Origin: a bacterium
GTDB taxonomy: Bacteria; Krumholzibacteriota; Krumholzibacteriia; LZORAL124-64-63
Reading direction: 5' to 3'
Assembly (NCBI GenBank): GCA_016712675.1
Contig: JADJQR010000001.1
Coordinates: 3,224,001-3,288,000, forward strand
DNA: 64,000 bases
Every line of letters starts with the position of its first letter. Position 1 is the first letter of the stretch. The notes beneath the pieces were generated by a model. That model was not told the origin of the DNA and searched no databases. It was given only the letters and a program-made list of their open reading frames with translations. Positions 1-9,400 of the stretch are shown in pieces. The position numbers and the translations under genes were made by a program.

Positions 1-1320
1 GCCCATGAACACGCCCCCATCCCACGCTTCGGCCAGGGCACTCGGCTGGAAATCCCAGTCCCCCGCGTCGGTCTCCAGGTTGGCCACAAGCTGCCCCCAA
101 CGATCGAGCACCACCAGGCGCACCACATGACTCGCGGGCACGTAGACGGACGCCGAACCCACGAGACGGATATCGCCATTCTCGGTTTCCCCGACCGGAA
201 CCAGGTACTCGAAGCCCGGGCTGTCCAGTTCGAGACACCAGTCGACCGTACCGGCCGCGGAAAGGCGCGCTACCATCGCTGCGCCCAGGGCATCGCTACC
301 CGAATGCGAGTTGAACGTCGCCACCGCGCCGCCGTCCCGGCAGGCCAGCATCCCCAGCCCCAGATCGGGCTCGCCGTCTCCCAGCGCCACCGTTTCGATG
401 ATGGCGCCAGTCCCGTCGATCGTCAGGATCTCGATATGATAGTTCAGCGTATGGTCCTCGAACTCCCGCGCACGCAGCACGCGACACCCATCGCCGGGGC
501 CCGCGACCACGCCACCGGCCGCGCAATGAAAGCCGGCCACCGACAGCCCCTGCCGGTCCAGCACCAGGCCGGATGCATCCAGGCGCAGCAGTTCGGCCTC
601 GACGACATCGGCCAAGCTGGTCCCCGCGATGAAGTAACCACCCGCCGGTCGTAGCGCAATGCCGCCCAGGCTGATCCCGACCACCACGGCCGCGGCCAGT
701 TCTTGTCCGTCGCACCCGCGCCTGGACAACAAGAGGTCGTTGCCCGAGCCGACCGCCAGGAAGCAGCCCTCATCGAGCGGCAACAGGGTGTCGTAGCCGA
801 AATCCGCGAAGGTCGGGTCCGTCTCCGACCACACGGTCTCTCCCCGGTGATCCACGCGCACGAGCCAGGGCTTGCCGTCTGACTGGCCGGCCGCGATCGC
901 GCCGCCGTCCGTCGTGGCCATGACGTCGGCCACGAGCGAGGACACTACCCCGCCGAAGGAACGCTGCCAGGGCTGCTGGACATAGGGCAGCAGCGCATCG
1001 AGGGTCCGGTTGACGACCGGCTCCAGGACCTGGATTGCCGTGCCCGCCAGCGTCAGGCCCGAGCCTTCGGTGGCGAACAGCGTGCACGGGGCGGCGTGGG
1101 CAAGGACCACCAGCGAATCGCCCGACCCGGTGACCACGGCCCCTCCTGTCCGCAGGGACCAGGTCAGGGGCACCCAATCGGGCTGTACATCCACACGGAC
1201 CGCCGCCTGGCCCGGCAGGGCGGGCTCGGCGGGGTCGGTGTCGCCTCCGCAGCCGCTGATGCAGGCCAGGCCAGCCGCCATCAGCGCTGGCGCGTACCGA
1301 AGAGGTGATGGGCCTCGCAT
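1..1320 (-). CDS. Secreted lipoprotein with propeller-like repeats, cut by the window edge
   Basis: The frame is open from the ATG to the window edge (440 codons), so the C-terminus is missing. The start is set by an AAGGAG Shine-Dalgarno about 8 bases upstream. The N-terminus is a lipoprotein signal: a short hydrophobic stretch ends in ISGC, making Cys24 the likely lipidated residue. The mature part alternates Gly/Asp turns with short hydrophobic strands, for example GDSLVVLA, DGGAIAAGQSDG and DGGAVATFNS, which resembles the delta-60 or beta-propeller repeats of surface proteins. No catalytic motif is visible. It lies just downstream of the lipid kinase gene, 26 bases away and on the same strand, so the two may be cotranscribed. 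Whether it carries the FlgD tail of its neighbours cannot be seen. The function is unknown. Confidence 0.72.
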   Translation of the reverse strand, partial: MRGPSPLRYAPALMAAGLACISGCGGDTDPAEPALPGQAAVRVDVQPDWVPLTWSLRTGGAVVTGSGDSLVVLAHAAPCTLFATEGSGLTLAGTAIQVLEPVVNRTLDALLPYVQQPWQRSFGGVVSSLVADVMATTDGGAIAAGQSDGKPWLVRVDHRGETVWSETDPTFADFGYDTLLPLDEGCFLAVGSGNDLLLSRRGCDGQELAAAVVVGISLGGIALRPAGGYFIAGTSLADVVEAELLRLDASGLVLDRQGLSVAGFHCAAGGVVAGPGDGCRVLRAREFEDHTLNYHIEILTIDGTGAIIETVALGDGEPDLGLGMLACRDGGAVATFNSHSGSDALGAAMVARLSAAGTVDWCLELDSPGFEYLVPVGETENGDIRLVGSASVYVPASHVVRLVVLDRWGQLVANLETDAGDWDFQPSALAEAWDGGVFMG

Positions 1321-1346
1321 GTTCAGGTCTCCTTCCCCGGCTAGCG

Positions 1347-2222
1347 CTACAGCAGCCGTAGCGCCCCCGGCAACACCCGCACCTCTACGCTCGTGTGCAC
1401 GCCGCAGTATTCCCCGTCCATGTAGACGGGGATCGGTGTCGGCGCCCGCAGCGACAGCCGGGTCGTGGTGGCGCGGGCGATGCGCTTATCGCGCGGCTCG
1501 TGGCCCCGCAGCACCGGCCCCAGCGCCGTCAGGATGCCCAGGCGGCCCATGGCAGCGACGGTCACCAGGTCCAGTCGCCCGTCGTCGGTCCGCGCTGCCG
1601 GACACAGCCGAAAGGCGCCACCGACGCGGCTGCCGTTCAGCAGCGAGCCGGTCACGAGCCGACCCGAGAAGGCGCCGCCGTCCCAGGTCAGGTCCACCTC
1701 GTACCGGCGCAGCAGTATCAGCGCGCGGGCCAGCGCCACGAAGTAGAGCGCCGGACCGCGCACCACGCGCACGTGGTAGCTCAATCGATTGACTTCCGCC
1801 TCGAAGCCGAAGCCCAAATTATTATGGAAGCGGCCCGCCTCCCAGACGCCGATGTCGACCCGCCGCTCGTGGCCGGCAGCGATGCGCGCGACGGCCGCCT
1901 CCAGCCCGCCGCCCAGCCCGTGGTGCCAGGCAAAGTCGTCGCCGCTGCCGGCCGGGATCACGGCTAGGCGCTGCCTTTCGAGGTCCAGACCCTGGAGCAC
2001 CTCGTGCACGGTGCCATCGCCGCCCACGGCCACCACCAGATCACCGCCCGCCGCGCGCGCCAGTTCGGTCGCATGGCCGGGCCGCTCGGTCAGGGCCACC
2101 TCGACGGTCAGGCCATGGTCCGCGAACGCGCGTCGCAGCCGCTCGACGACGGGCCCGGGCCCCGGTCCATGGCGTCCACGACCGGCGCGCGGGTTCACGA
2201 TCAACATGAGCTTCACGTCCAT
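1347..2222 (-). CDS. Diacylglycerol/lipid kinase, YegS/DagK family
   Basis: A 291-aa protein of normal length for the DAGK catalytic-domain family, which transfers phosphate from ATP or GTP to diacylglycerol or related lipids at the membrane. The N-terminus has the NPRAGRG nucleotide-binding segment (residues 10-16). GGDGT, the family signature, is at 67-71 followed by VHEVLQGL. Later, IPAGSGDDFAWHHG corresponds to the GTxND-like segment, with SGDDF where many homologues have TANDF. The frame is open a further 54 codons upstream, but MDVKLMLIVNPRAGRG matches the usual family N-terminus, so this internal ATG is preferred although its ribosome site is weak. The upstream flank has been invaded by an insertion sequence that ends 95 bases before the ATG, so the native promoter may be displaced. 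Confidence 0.88.
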   Translation of the reverse strand: MDVKLMLIVNPRAGRGRHGPGPGPVVERLRRAFADHGLTVEVALTERPGHATELARAAGGDLVVAVGGDGTVHEVLQGLDLERQRLAVIPAGSGDDFAWHHGLGGGLEAAVARIAAGHERRVDIGVWEAGRFHNNLGFGFEAEVNRLSYHVRVVRGPALYFVALARALILLRRYEVDLTWDGGAFSGRLVTGSLLNGSRVGGAFRLCPAARTDDGRLDLVTVAAMGRLGILTALGPVLRGHEPRDKRIARATTTRLSLRAPTPIPVYMDGEYCGVHTSVEVRVLPGALRLL

Positions 2223-2295
2223 GGGCGGAGCATCGCGGCCGGGGGGGATTTCGTCCAGCGGAGGATCCCGGGCCACCATGGGCGCACCGGCCGGG

Positions 2296-2316
2296 TCGTG
2301 CCATCGACATCGTGAC
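2296..2316. repeat. Degenerate tandem copy of the IS terminal repeat
   Basis: This 21-base stretch matches the first 21 bases of the adjoining terminal inverted repeat at 16 of 21 positions and abuts it directly, giving a head-to-tail tandem. It could be a remnant of an earlier insertion of the same family. Chance similarity is not excluded. Confidence 0.45.
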
Positions 2317-2339
2317 TTGTGCCGTCGAGATTGTGTCCG
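2317..2339. repeat. Left terminal inverted repeat of the IS
   Basis: This 23-bp arm is the end distal to the transposase start. It pairs with the right arm at 3506-3528 with two mismatches. Confidence 0.85.
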
Positions 2340-2380
2340 CCCGCACCGTTCAGCGGCGCGGGCGGCTCCGTTCCGCCCCC

Positions 2381-3481
2381 TCACGCCGCGTACGTCAGCT
2401 CATGCCCCCGCTGCCGGGCTAGCACCCGCGTGCTCACCCGCCGCCAGTAGTACTCCTCCCACCGCCGTGGCAACGCGATCCGGGTCACGAACAAACGCCG
2501 CTCCAGTACATCCGCCACCGTCAGCCGACGATCCAGCATCCCCCGAGCCTGCGCCGGCGTCGGACTGCCCCGCGCCTTCTCACGCCGACCCTTCAGGTAG
2601 TTCCGCCACACCACGAACACCGCCAGCCGCTCCGCACTCGACTGCCGACGCTTCGACCACGCGATCGTCTCCCGCTTGTGGTTCGCGCTGCTGTGACGGA
2701 TCAGCAGGTCCGCCACGTTGATCGGGAACAACCGGTTGCGCGAGTCCCGCCGTTCCCGGCTCGACGTCACCAGGTGCTCCACCTTGCACTTCAGCCCCCG
2801 CAACGCCTGCGGGTAGGCCTTGTGCTCGTCGCTCAGCACCGTCAACTGCGGTTGGCTGCCGGCCACTACCTCCAGCAGGTGGGTCACGTCCTTCAGCACC
2901 GCCTTCGGGTCGGGCCGGCCGAACAGCGCCTCGAACCGCTTGCGCTTGCGCTTCTGGGCCGGGGTCATCGAACCGGACCGGCGGACCTCGCTGTCGGTGA
3001 AGTAGGCGATGAGGTCGGACGTCGGCTCGACGGCCAGATGATGGTGGAAGGGCCAGAACTGGGAGTGCTCGAAGGAAACGAAACCGTCGATGGCGGCGAC
3101 CGATACGGGCTTGGCCTGGGCCATCATCCTGGCGTGGAACAGCAGGCAGTGGCGTCCGAGGCGGCTGAGCTGCCGGTCGACGGTCGAGGGTGCCACGCGC
3201 AGGTCGCGGGCGATCTGGCGGTTGGCCATGCCGCCGATGGTCTTGGTCAGGAGCTGGGGCAGGATGTCGGGGCGCTTCAGCCAGTAGGAGGTGCTGAAGG
3301 TCTGGGTGCTGAAGGAGCGTCGGCAGTGGCGGCAGAGGAACCTGGGGATACGCTTTCGCTGGCAGTGACTCCAGTGGTAGCCGATGCGCTTGAAGCGCCA
3401 CTGGGGGTCGAAGTGGCTGTGGAAGCGGCACTTGGGGTTGGGGCAGTGGGGCGGCGTGAAGGTGTCGGGGGTCGTGTTCAT
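2381..3481 (-). CDS. IS transposase with N-terminal zinc ribbon and DDE-type core
   Basis: A 366-aa protein that cuts and joins the ends of the surrounding element. The N-terminus has a four-Cys zinc ribbon: Cys13 and Cys18 in the CPNPKC segment, and Cys50 and Cys53 in CRHC. A helix-turn-helix follows at about 84-110 (GMANRQIARDL...STVDRQL). Candidate acidic triad residues are Asp132 (AAIDGFV), Asp218 (LSDEHKAYP) and Glu271 (HKRETIAWSK). The C-terminus is Arg-rich. The frame is open 15 codons upstream into the terminal repeat from a GTG, but the ATG outside the repeat is the more natural start. The gene appears intact, so the element may still be mobile. Confidence 0.85.
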   Translation of the reverse strand: MNTTPDTFTPPHCPNPKCRFHSHFDPQWRFKRIGYHWSHCQRKRIPRFLCRHCRRSFSTQTFSTSYWLKRPDILPQLLTKTIGGMANRQIARDLRVAPSTVDRQLSRLGRHCLLFHARMMAQAKPVSVAAIDGFVSFEHSQFWPFHHHLAVEPTSDLIAYFTDSEVRRSGSMTPAQKRKRKRFEALFGRPDPKAVLKDVTHLLEVVAGSQPQLTVLSDEHKAYPQALRGLKCKVEHLVTSSRERRDSRNRLFPINVADLLIRHSSANHKRETIAWSKRRQSSAERLAVFVVWRNYLKGRREKARGSPTPAQARGMLDRRLTVADVLERRLFVTRIALPRRWEEYYWRRVSTRVLARQRGHELTYAA

Positions 3482-3505
3482 GCCCGGGCCGGGCAACTGC
3501 CGGGC

Positions 3506-3528
3506 CGGGCACAATTTCGACGGCACAA
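3506..3528. repeat. Right terminal inverted repeat of the IS
   Basis: This arm is the transposase-start end of the element. It is followed inward by two direct copies of a GCCCGGCCCGG motif just before the transposase ATG. Confidence 0.85.
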
Positions 3529-3657
3529 CCCAAATTCCGAGGTGATTTGTGTGTTTTTCGTGAATAAACAGGAGTATAGTGCTCCCTAGACCCTATGACG
3601 GGTCCCTTCTGCGGAAAGTCCTTACACCGCATCCTGCGTGTCCATGGAGGTCCAATC

Positions 3658-4215
3658 ATGGCCCGTGCCCTAAAGCCGTCCATCGCTCTTTTCGTGTGCT
3701 CCATCCTGTTGACTGCCGGCTCCTCGGCGTTCGCCCAGGGGAACCCGGATTTCAACCGCCGGGTCGTTTCGTTCGAACTGTATCCGCCCGACGCCGTCGG
3801 TTCGACGTGGTCGTCCCGGGCCGTGCTCTCGGTGACGGGCTTCACGCCCGCGGCAGCCGGTACGGATGCCGGTCTGGTCCTCCAGTTCCTGGTGGACGGC
3901 GTGGTGGTGGGCGAGCAGATCCTCGCCGCGATCGTGCAGGGTGCCGGCAACTGCAACTGCACGAGCGGTTGCGAACCGGGCTACTGTGACGACTCGGAAT
4001 TCGGTTGCTGGTGCGGTGTCGTCGTCACGCCCAACCTGCACACCTATACGAACAAGAGCCTGACCCCGGGCAGCACGGTCAGCGTGCAGATCGTGGCGGC
4101 AGCAGGCTCGGCCGCCGAGCAGCATGTCGATGACGACTCGGCTTCGCTGCTGGTCGATGATGCGGTTTCGACTTCGCTCTCCACCTGGAGTTCCCTGAAG
4201 GGAGCCTACCGCTAG
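3658..4215 (+). CDS. Small secreted Cys-rich protein with a W-S-S-L-K C-terminal tail
   Basis: A 185-aa exported protein. A GGAGG ribosome site 8 bases upstream sets the ATG. A signal peptide runs to about residue 27 (IALFVCSILLTAGSSAFAQ). The middle is a beta-rich region with a compact Cys cluster (CNCTSGCEPGYC, then CWCG), probably disulfide-bonded outside the cell. The protein ends WSSLKGAYR, which matches the ends of two other secreted proteins in this window (WGSAKSLFR and WGSLKAAWR). A strong bidirectional hairpin lies 46 bases after the stop. No known enzyme or binding domain is recognised. The gene stands alone between the IS and a convergent membrane-protein gene. Confidence 0.78.
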   Translation: MARALKPSIALFVCSILLTAGSSAFAQGNPDFNRRVVSFELYPPDAVGSTWSSRAVLSVTGFTPAAAGTDAGLVLQFLVDGVVVGEQILAAIVQGAGNCNCTSGCEPGYCDDSEFGCWCGVVVTPNLHTYTNKSLTPGSTVSVQIVAAAGSAAEQHVDDDSASLLVDDAVSTSLSTWSSLKGAYR

Positions 4216-4260
4216 GCTCGTCCGTGCAGGTGCGGAGGCTCGCACCGGCGCAGCAGCGGA

Positions 4261-4288
4261 AAGGGTGGGGCCACGGGGCCCCACCCTT
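4261..4288. terminator. Bidirectional terminator hairpin
   Basis: A perfect 12-bp stem (AAGGGTGGGGCC with its complement) around an ACGG loop lies between two convergent genes and can end both transcripts. It has A residues on one side and TTCTT on the other. Confidence 0.8.
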
Positions 4289-4303
4289 CTTCGTGGGCAG
4301 CTT

Positions 4304-4969
4304 CTAGACCAGCCGGCCCGTGAGTTCCGCGATTACGGCCAGCGTGAGCACCACCAAGGCGCCCCGCAACGACGGCAGCCCCGACGGCCGCGCCGCCGCC
4401 TGCCCCCGCTGCCGCGCCAGCGCCATCAGGCCCACGATCACTGCGCTGCAGACCAGCGAATCGCGCACCAGGAAGCCCAGCGGCACCTGCGGCCCGTCCT
4501 TCATCATTCCCACCGACCAGATCCAGCCGACGGCGGCGTAGTGCAGCAGGAAGAGCACGCGCCAGATCGCGTTGAACGCGATGGCCCCCACCGCGACCGC
4601 CTTCAACGACGGCACCCGCGAAGGCATCCCCAGTTGCCGCGCCACCAACGTGAAGGAAAGACCTTCGAACAGGATCGCGACCGCCGGATTGACCACCGTC
4701 AGCACCGTGAGCGCCGGCAGGAAGAGGTCGACCAGCTTGATCGCCGCCGCCGTCGCGGCCGCCACGCCGCAGGCGGGCAGACCGCCCCCCGCGCGCATCG
4801 CCCCGCGCAGACAAAAGAGCGCGAACGGCACCAGCAGCACGCTCGACGCACCCGGCACGCGGATGAAGGTGTGGACCACGAAGCCGACGGTGGCTTCGTA
4901 CAGCCCCCACACGGCGCCCCAGTACACACCCGCGACCAGGGTGGGCGAATTGCGCAGACGTCCCAGCAT
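4304..4969 (-). CDS. Integral membrane protein of unknown function
   Basis: A 221-aa protein with five to six hydrophobic segments and short loops: GVYWGAVWGLYEATVGFVV, SVLLVPFALFCLRG, a long Ala/Val-rich stretch around AIKLVDLFLPALTVL, AVAVGAIAFNAIWRVLFLL, and a C-terminal LVVLTLAVIAELTG. The start MLGRLRNSP is chosen for its GGGAGAGG ribosome site; the frame is open 29 codons further. Repeated small residues in the membrane helices suggest a transporter or a substrate-capture component, but no family is recognised. It converges on the small secreted protein gene and shares its terminator. Confidence 0.7.
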   Translation of the reverse strand: MLGRLRNSPTLVAGVYWGAVWGLYEATVGFVVHTFIRVPGASSVLLVPFALFCLRGAMRAGGGLPACGVAAATAAAIKLVDLFLPALTVLTVVNPAVAILFEGLSFTLVARQLGMPSRVPSLKAVAVGAIAFNAIWRVLFLLHYAAVGWIWSVGMMKDGPQVPLGFLVRDSLVCSAVIVGLMALARQRGQAAARPSGLPSLRGALVVLTLAVIAELTGRLV

Positions 4970-5083
4970 CGTTCCTCTCCCTTCACGATCGATGCGCGCG
5001 GATCCGGCCCTGGTCTGGCCGTGGGCAGCCACCACTTCCGACAACCATGGCGGCACGGTTCCTCCGCCGCGTCAGGTCGAAAC

Positions 5084-6349
5084 CTACCTGACCAGACCCA
5101 TCCGGGCTACCTCAGCTTTGCCTCCGAATTCAAGCCGCGCCAGATAGCTGCCCGATGGGACCTCACGGCCCACCGCGTCACGCCCGTCCCAGGTGACCTC
5201 GTGGCCACCCTCGGGCATCGTGCCATCAACCAGCGTGCGGATCAGTCTACCCGCCACGTCGAAGACCGCAAGCCGCGCCGGACCGCCCACGGGCAGCGCG
5301 TACCTGATCGTCGTCTGCGGGTTGAACGGGTTCGGCGCGATGCCCACCAGCCGGCTCGCGCGGGTCGATGGCCGCGGCTCCTCCACCGCTGTGGCACCCC
5401 CGTCCAGCCAGCGGTGGTAGAAGAGGTTCAGGAGCGGCACAAACTCGCCGGTGGCCTTCCGGTTGCCCGCCGGGCTGGGATGGTCGTCACCCGTCGGATA
5501 GGCCAGAACGTCCGCCCCCCCATCGGTCATGTGTTCGACGGAGCCGTTCCGCCAGCGATGATGATTGCCCAGCGCTGAACCGAGATCATTCGTGTCGGCG
5601 TTGCCACCGTTGCTGGTCAGCACATTGTAGAAGTCGAAGACCGCCACGTTCCTCAACGTGTAGCCGTTCGTGTTCAGCCAATCGTCGACCAGCCACCGGT
5701 TGAAGGCGCGCGCGTTGGCGGCATGCGTCGGGTCCGAGAGCGGTGGCGCCGTGATGACCACGAACAGCTGCTCGGGATGCGCCTGGAAGTGGAGAAGCAA
5801 CTGGTTGTAGACGAATTTGGCGTGCCCCACCGTCAGCCCGACCACCGGTGACGGCGGATCGGAAGCGCTGCCCTGCAGGGCAGAGTTCGGGAAGCAGGAC
5901 TTGAAGACGATGATCGCATTCGGGCCGCCCGGGTCGGGAACGGTACGGGTGTAGGTGCAGTGCTGCCGGCTCTCGGCGTTGAGAGCCGCCATGATCGTCG
6001 GCGTCTGCGCACCGCGGAACCACTCCAGCCAATCCGGGATGTCCGTTCGATTCCCGATCCCGCCGGGACCCCAGCCGTAGTTGGTGTCACTGACGAAGTA
6101 GTTGTTGTAGGCAAGGGCTACCCCGAGATTGCCATGGCCGTCGGCAAGCCAGTTCGCGCCGGTCGAATGATGGATGAAGATCAGCTTCACCACGGAGGTC
6201 GGCGGGGCGGGACTCTCGACCGCCGCCAGCGGTTGGTCCGGGTCGGCACAGGCGGGGGCGGTCACGATCGACAGGAGGAGCAGGCACGTGAACGACAGCC
6301 GACGGGACACGCTGCGCAGGGGCCGCGAACAGTTCGACTCCCGGATCAT
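5084..6349 (-). CDS. Secreted SGNH-hydrolase-like protein with FlgD-like Ig tail
   Basis: A 421-aa exported protein; the ATG follows a GGGAGG site. A signal peptide covers about residues 14-36 (LSFTCLLLLSIVTAPACA). The next domain starts LIFIHHSTGANWL, which looks like the first block of SGNH/GDSL-like hydrolases, with a later DDHPSPAGN segment where the D-x-x-H dyad would be. The last 80 residues are a FlgD-like Ig domain: APNPFNPQTTIRYALP, then GRLIRTLVDG, WDGRD and PSGSYLARL. In related lineages such tails are thought to direct or anchor exported proteins. Enzymatic activity is inferred only. It is the first of five FlgD-tail genes in a row. Confidence 0.78.
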   Translation of the reverse strand: MIRESNCSRPLRSVSRRLSFTCLLLLSIVTAPACADPDQPLAAVESPAPPTSVVKLIFIHHSTGANWLADGHGNLGVALAYNNYFVSDTNYGWGPGGIGNRTDIPDWLEWFRGAQTPTIMAALNAESRQHCTYTRTVPDPGGPNAIIVFKSCFPNSALQGSASDPPSPVVGLTVGHAKFVYNQLLLHFQAHPEQLFVVITAPPLSDPTHAANARAFNRWLVDDWLNTNGYTLRNVAVFDFYNVLTSNGGNADTNDLGSALGNHHRWRNGSVEHMTDGGADVLAYPTGDDHPSPAGNRKATGEFVPLLNLFYHRWLDGGATAVEEPRPSTRASRLVGIAPNPFNPQTTIRYALPVGGPARLAVFDVAGRLIRTLVDGTMPEGGHEVTWDGRDAVGREVPSGSYLARLEFGGKAEVARMGLVR

Positions 6350-6437
6350 GCCAAACCTCCCAGGCGCTCCGCCGGACGGTCCGGGCTCGCGCTCGAACAC
6401 CAAAGCGGCGATGCGCTAGCATCGTCGAACCCGCCAC

Positions 6438-9400
6438 CTACTTCAACAGCATCACCTTGCGGACGTCCTCGACCTCGCCGAATCGCCCGTGTGCGAAGTA
6501 CACGCCCGCCGCGACAAGCCTACCTGAATCGTCCGTCCCGTCCCAGTCAACAACGAACCGTGCTTCGGACTTGGCTCCCGAATGGAGCACCCGCACCAAC
6601 CGGCCGCTGACGTCAAAGACCCGAATCGTCACCTCACCAGCCGACACCTGCGCACACTCAAGACGGATGGTCGGGTTGAACGGATTCGGATAGGCCGCGA
6701 TAATGGCTGCCTTCCGGGTGCCAAGTGCGACCGGGATCGAGCTGCCGGGCTCGTCGCCGTCCCGAACGCCGCTGACGGCCGGATCGATCGCGATCGACGC
6801 CGTTGCCGAGTTGTTGGCCAGGTCCACATCGGCATATTCACCGACGGGCACCACGTGCACGCCGTACTCATAGACGCCAGCGGTCAACGGCAGATGCGTA
6901 GCCGAGAACTCGATCGCCCCTCCCGCGGGTATCGTCTCCGTGGTTTCTCGCAATATGACTCCGCCGGGTGCTTGAAAGCGCACACGGACGTCTGCATCGT
7001 CCAAGCCGCTGTTGCCCGCCGTCACTGCCAACACCACAGGACTGTAGGCCAGGTGATTGCTACTCTCGGCGGTCAGCCCAGACGGCGCGACAGCGATATC
7101 GCATACCGATTCCTCGACCACACCCAGCATGGCGGTTCGCGAGAACACGACTGGTTGAGAGCCCGAAGCACTGATCTCGACGACAGTCGGCCCCAGCCGA
7201 TGCTCGACGGACAACTGACCCGAATACCGTCCATCGCCCGCGATCACATCGGGAAGCACCCCATCATCCAGCAGAGGCATCTGACCGGTCGCTCCCGAGG
7301 GCCCCAGCCAGGTTCCGCTGACGGCCGCTCCGAGCACTGGAGCGCCTCCCGCGAACTCCAGGGACACCTGGATACTCCGATCGGAGTACGGCCCGTCACC
7401 CAGCGGCTCCACCGATGCCCGCATGGCCATTGCCCCAGCGGCGTTGATCAGCGGCACGACGTTCTGCACCTCGGTCGAGTTCCGGCTGCGTGCCTCGAGC
7501 GCCCAGCTTCCCTGTTCGGGGAACAGGATCACGTAGCGGCCGTACTTGCCAGTTCGGTCCAGCTCCAGGTCGATGAAGGGATCGCCGGCAGCGGCGGCGG
7601 AGTCCACCATGGCGCCGGCCGGGCTTCGCAGGACCAGGTCCACATCACCATTGAACCATGACCAGAAGACCGCAAGCGAGTCGCAGTAGTCAAGCATCAC
7701 GGTATCGGTCGCAGTCCCCGCCGGAGGCACCATCAGTTCACGGTAGCCGAGGAAATCCCAGCTCTCCGCCGATGCCGGGGCTGACTCGCCCAGCGCCTTC
7801 GTCTCCGGTGGCCAAGCGGAGGAATCCTCGGCCAACAGCTGCAGCACGAGGTTGCGCACGCCGACATCGGCGACAATCCCGGTGGCCGCCACCTTGTGGT
7901 GGATCAATTCGCCGACGTTGTAGTTGAAGACGTTTGCGCTTCCCGAATGCAGCATCGCCGACTCGGTCGGGACAATGCCATCGTTGTCGTGGCATTTGTA
8001 CTGGACGGACATGAGTGGGCCGGTCACATGGTGCAGCCCACCTCTCCCCTCGCCACGAATCGTGGCGTAGGCCGTGTTGTCCACGAGTCCCTTTTCCGTA
8101 CCTGGATCGCTCCAGAAGCAGTCTCCCAGCCAGTCATGTGTGAAGATCCCGGACTTACGCTGATTCAGCTCCTTCAGGAACCTGCTGTTGGGCGCCAGAT
8201 CGTCCAATGCCGGCAATAGAGGGTCAACGGCTCCCACCAGTGCCCCAAGCGAGTACGCGGCGTGGCCCGGCACGTCCTTCAGGAGCCATTCCCTGACACC
8301 GATCACCGTCGAGGCAAGCGGACTCCCGTGCTGAGGAGTTGCCAGGGCGATCAGCTTGTTGACCATGCCTCCGTGCGGCGCAAGGTTCTCGTTCATGTAG
8401 CGACTGACCAGGCCACCCTGGCTATGAGCCACGATGTTCACCGACTGCACATCCAACGGATCGATCGCCTTCTTCAGGAAAGCAGCCTGCGTCTTGATGC
8501 GTCCGAACCCACGCCAGTTCAGCAGTGCGCCCGGCAGATCGATTCCGTCCAGCACGGCCCAGTCGGCGTTCCGCAGCACCTGCGGATACCTGTTCTCATT
8601 CCAGATGGCCGAACTGGACTTGATGCCGTGCACAAGGACGACGACCCGCGTCTCCAGTTCCACAAGCCCCAGATCCACGGTTTGACCGTACTGGCCCACG
8701 ACCATTCGCCGGCTGAAGCCCGGCCGATACAGGGTATCCGTCTCGGCGGCTCTGATGACCCCCGTCTTGAACGCACGGAAGAAGTACGTGCCCCTGGGCA
8801 GATCGCTGCGAAAGACGCCGTTGCCGTCCGTCGTCTTGACGTGGACCGGAACACGCCCGTCGCTGATCTCGAAGATCTCGACCGTTGCACCGGCGATTGG
8901 CCTCTTGTTGCAGGAGTCCTTCACTGTACCGAAGACATCGTTGACGATGGGAACCGAGATATCCACTTCGACGATTCCCTGGTTCGCGAGGGACCCGATG
9001 ACCTTCTCGACGTGGCCACCGAAATGGTCGACGACGACGGTGTACGAGTATCCGGGTCCCCGCCATGCCCTGTGCAAGGAGCAACGCCCCTGTTCATCCG
9101 AAGTGCCGGAATCGACGCCTTGGCCATCCTCCAGGAGGGTCATCAGGGCTCCCGGGACGGGCAATCCCGATTCCCTCCCGCGAACCACCGCCTTGACCAC
9201 GATCCCCGACTCGGAAGTGACCCCGATAGCGAATCCATGATGGAATTCCGCAACCGGATTGTTCCAGCCCACCGAGGAGACGGCGCCGTAGAACTGAATG
9301 ACGCCATGACCTTCGAATCCCGTAATCGTGTTGCCATTGATGGCGAACGAGCCAACGCCCCAATGACCGACACCTTCCGAAAGCAGAGCAAAGCCGCGGT

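Larger units (their letters stand above)
2317..3528 (-). mobile_element. Complete insertion sequence, 1212 bp with 23-bp terminal inverted repeats
   Basis: The ends are inverted repeats: the left end begins TTGTGCCGTCGAGATTG and the right end, read from outside, begins TTGTGCCGTCGAAATTG. The 23-bp arms differ at only two positions (the G/A and one T/C). The element holds one transposase gene filling most of its length. The flanking bases (GAC on the left, CCC on the right) show no obvious target-site duplication. A truncated relative with the same terminal sequence lies at 11596-11695, so the family has moved more than once in this genome. The family assignment is uncertain; the zinc-ribbon plus DDE layout is like IS1/IS1595 groups. 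Confidence 0.85.

Noticed and set aside
1347-2384. Longer start for the lipid kinase
   Set aside because: The extra 54 codons run into the IS end and have no resemblance to the family N-terminus.
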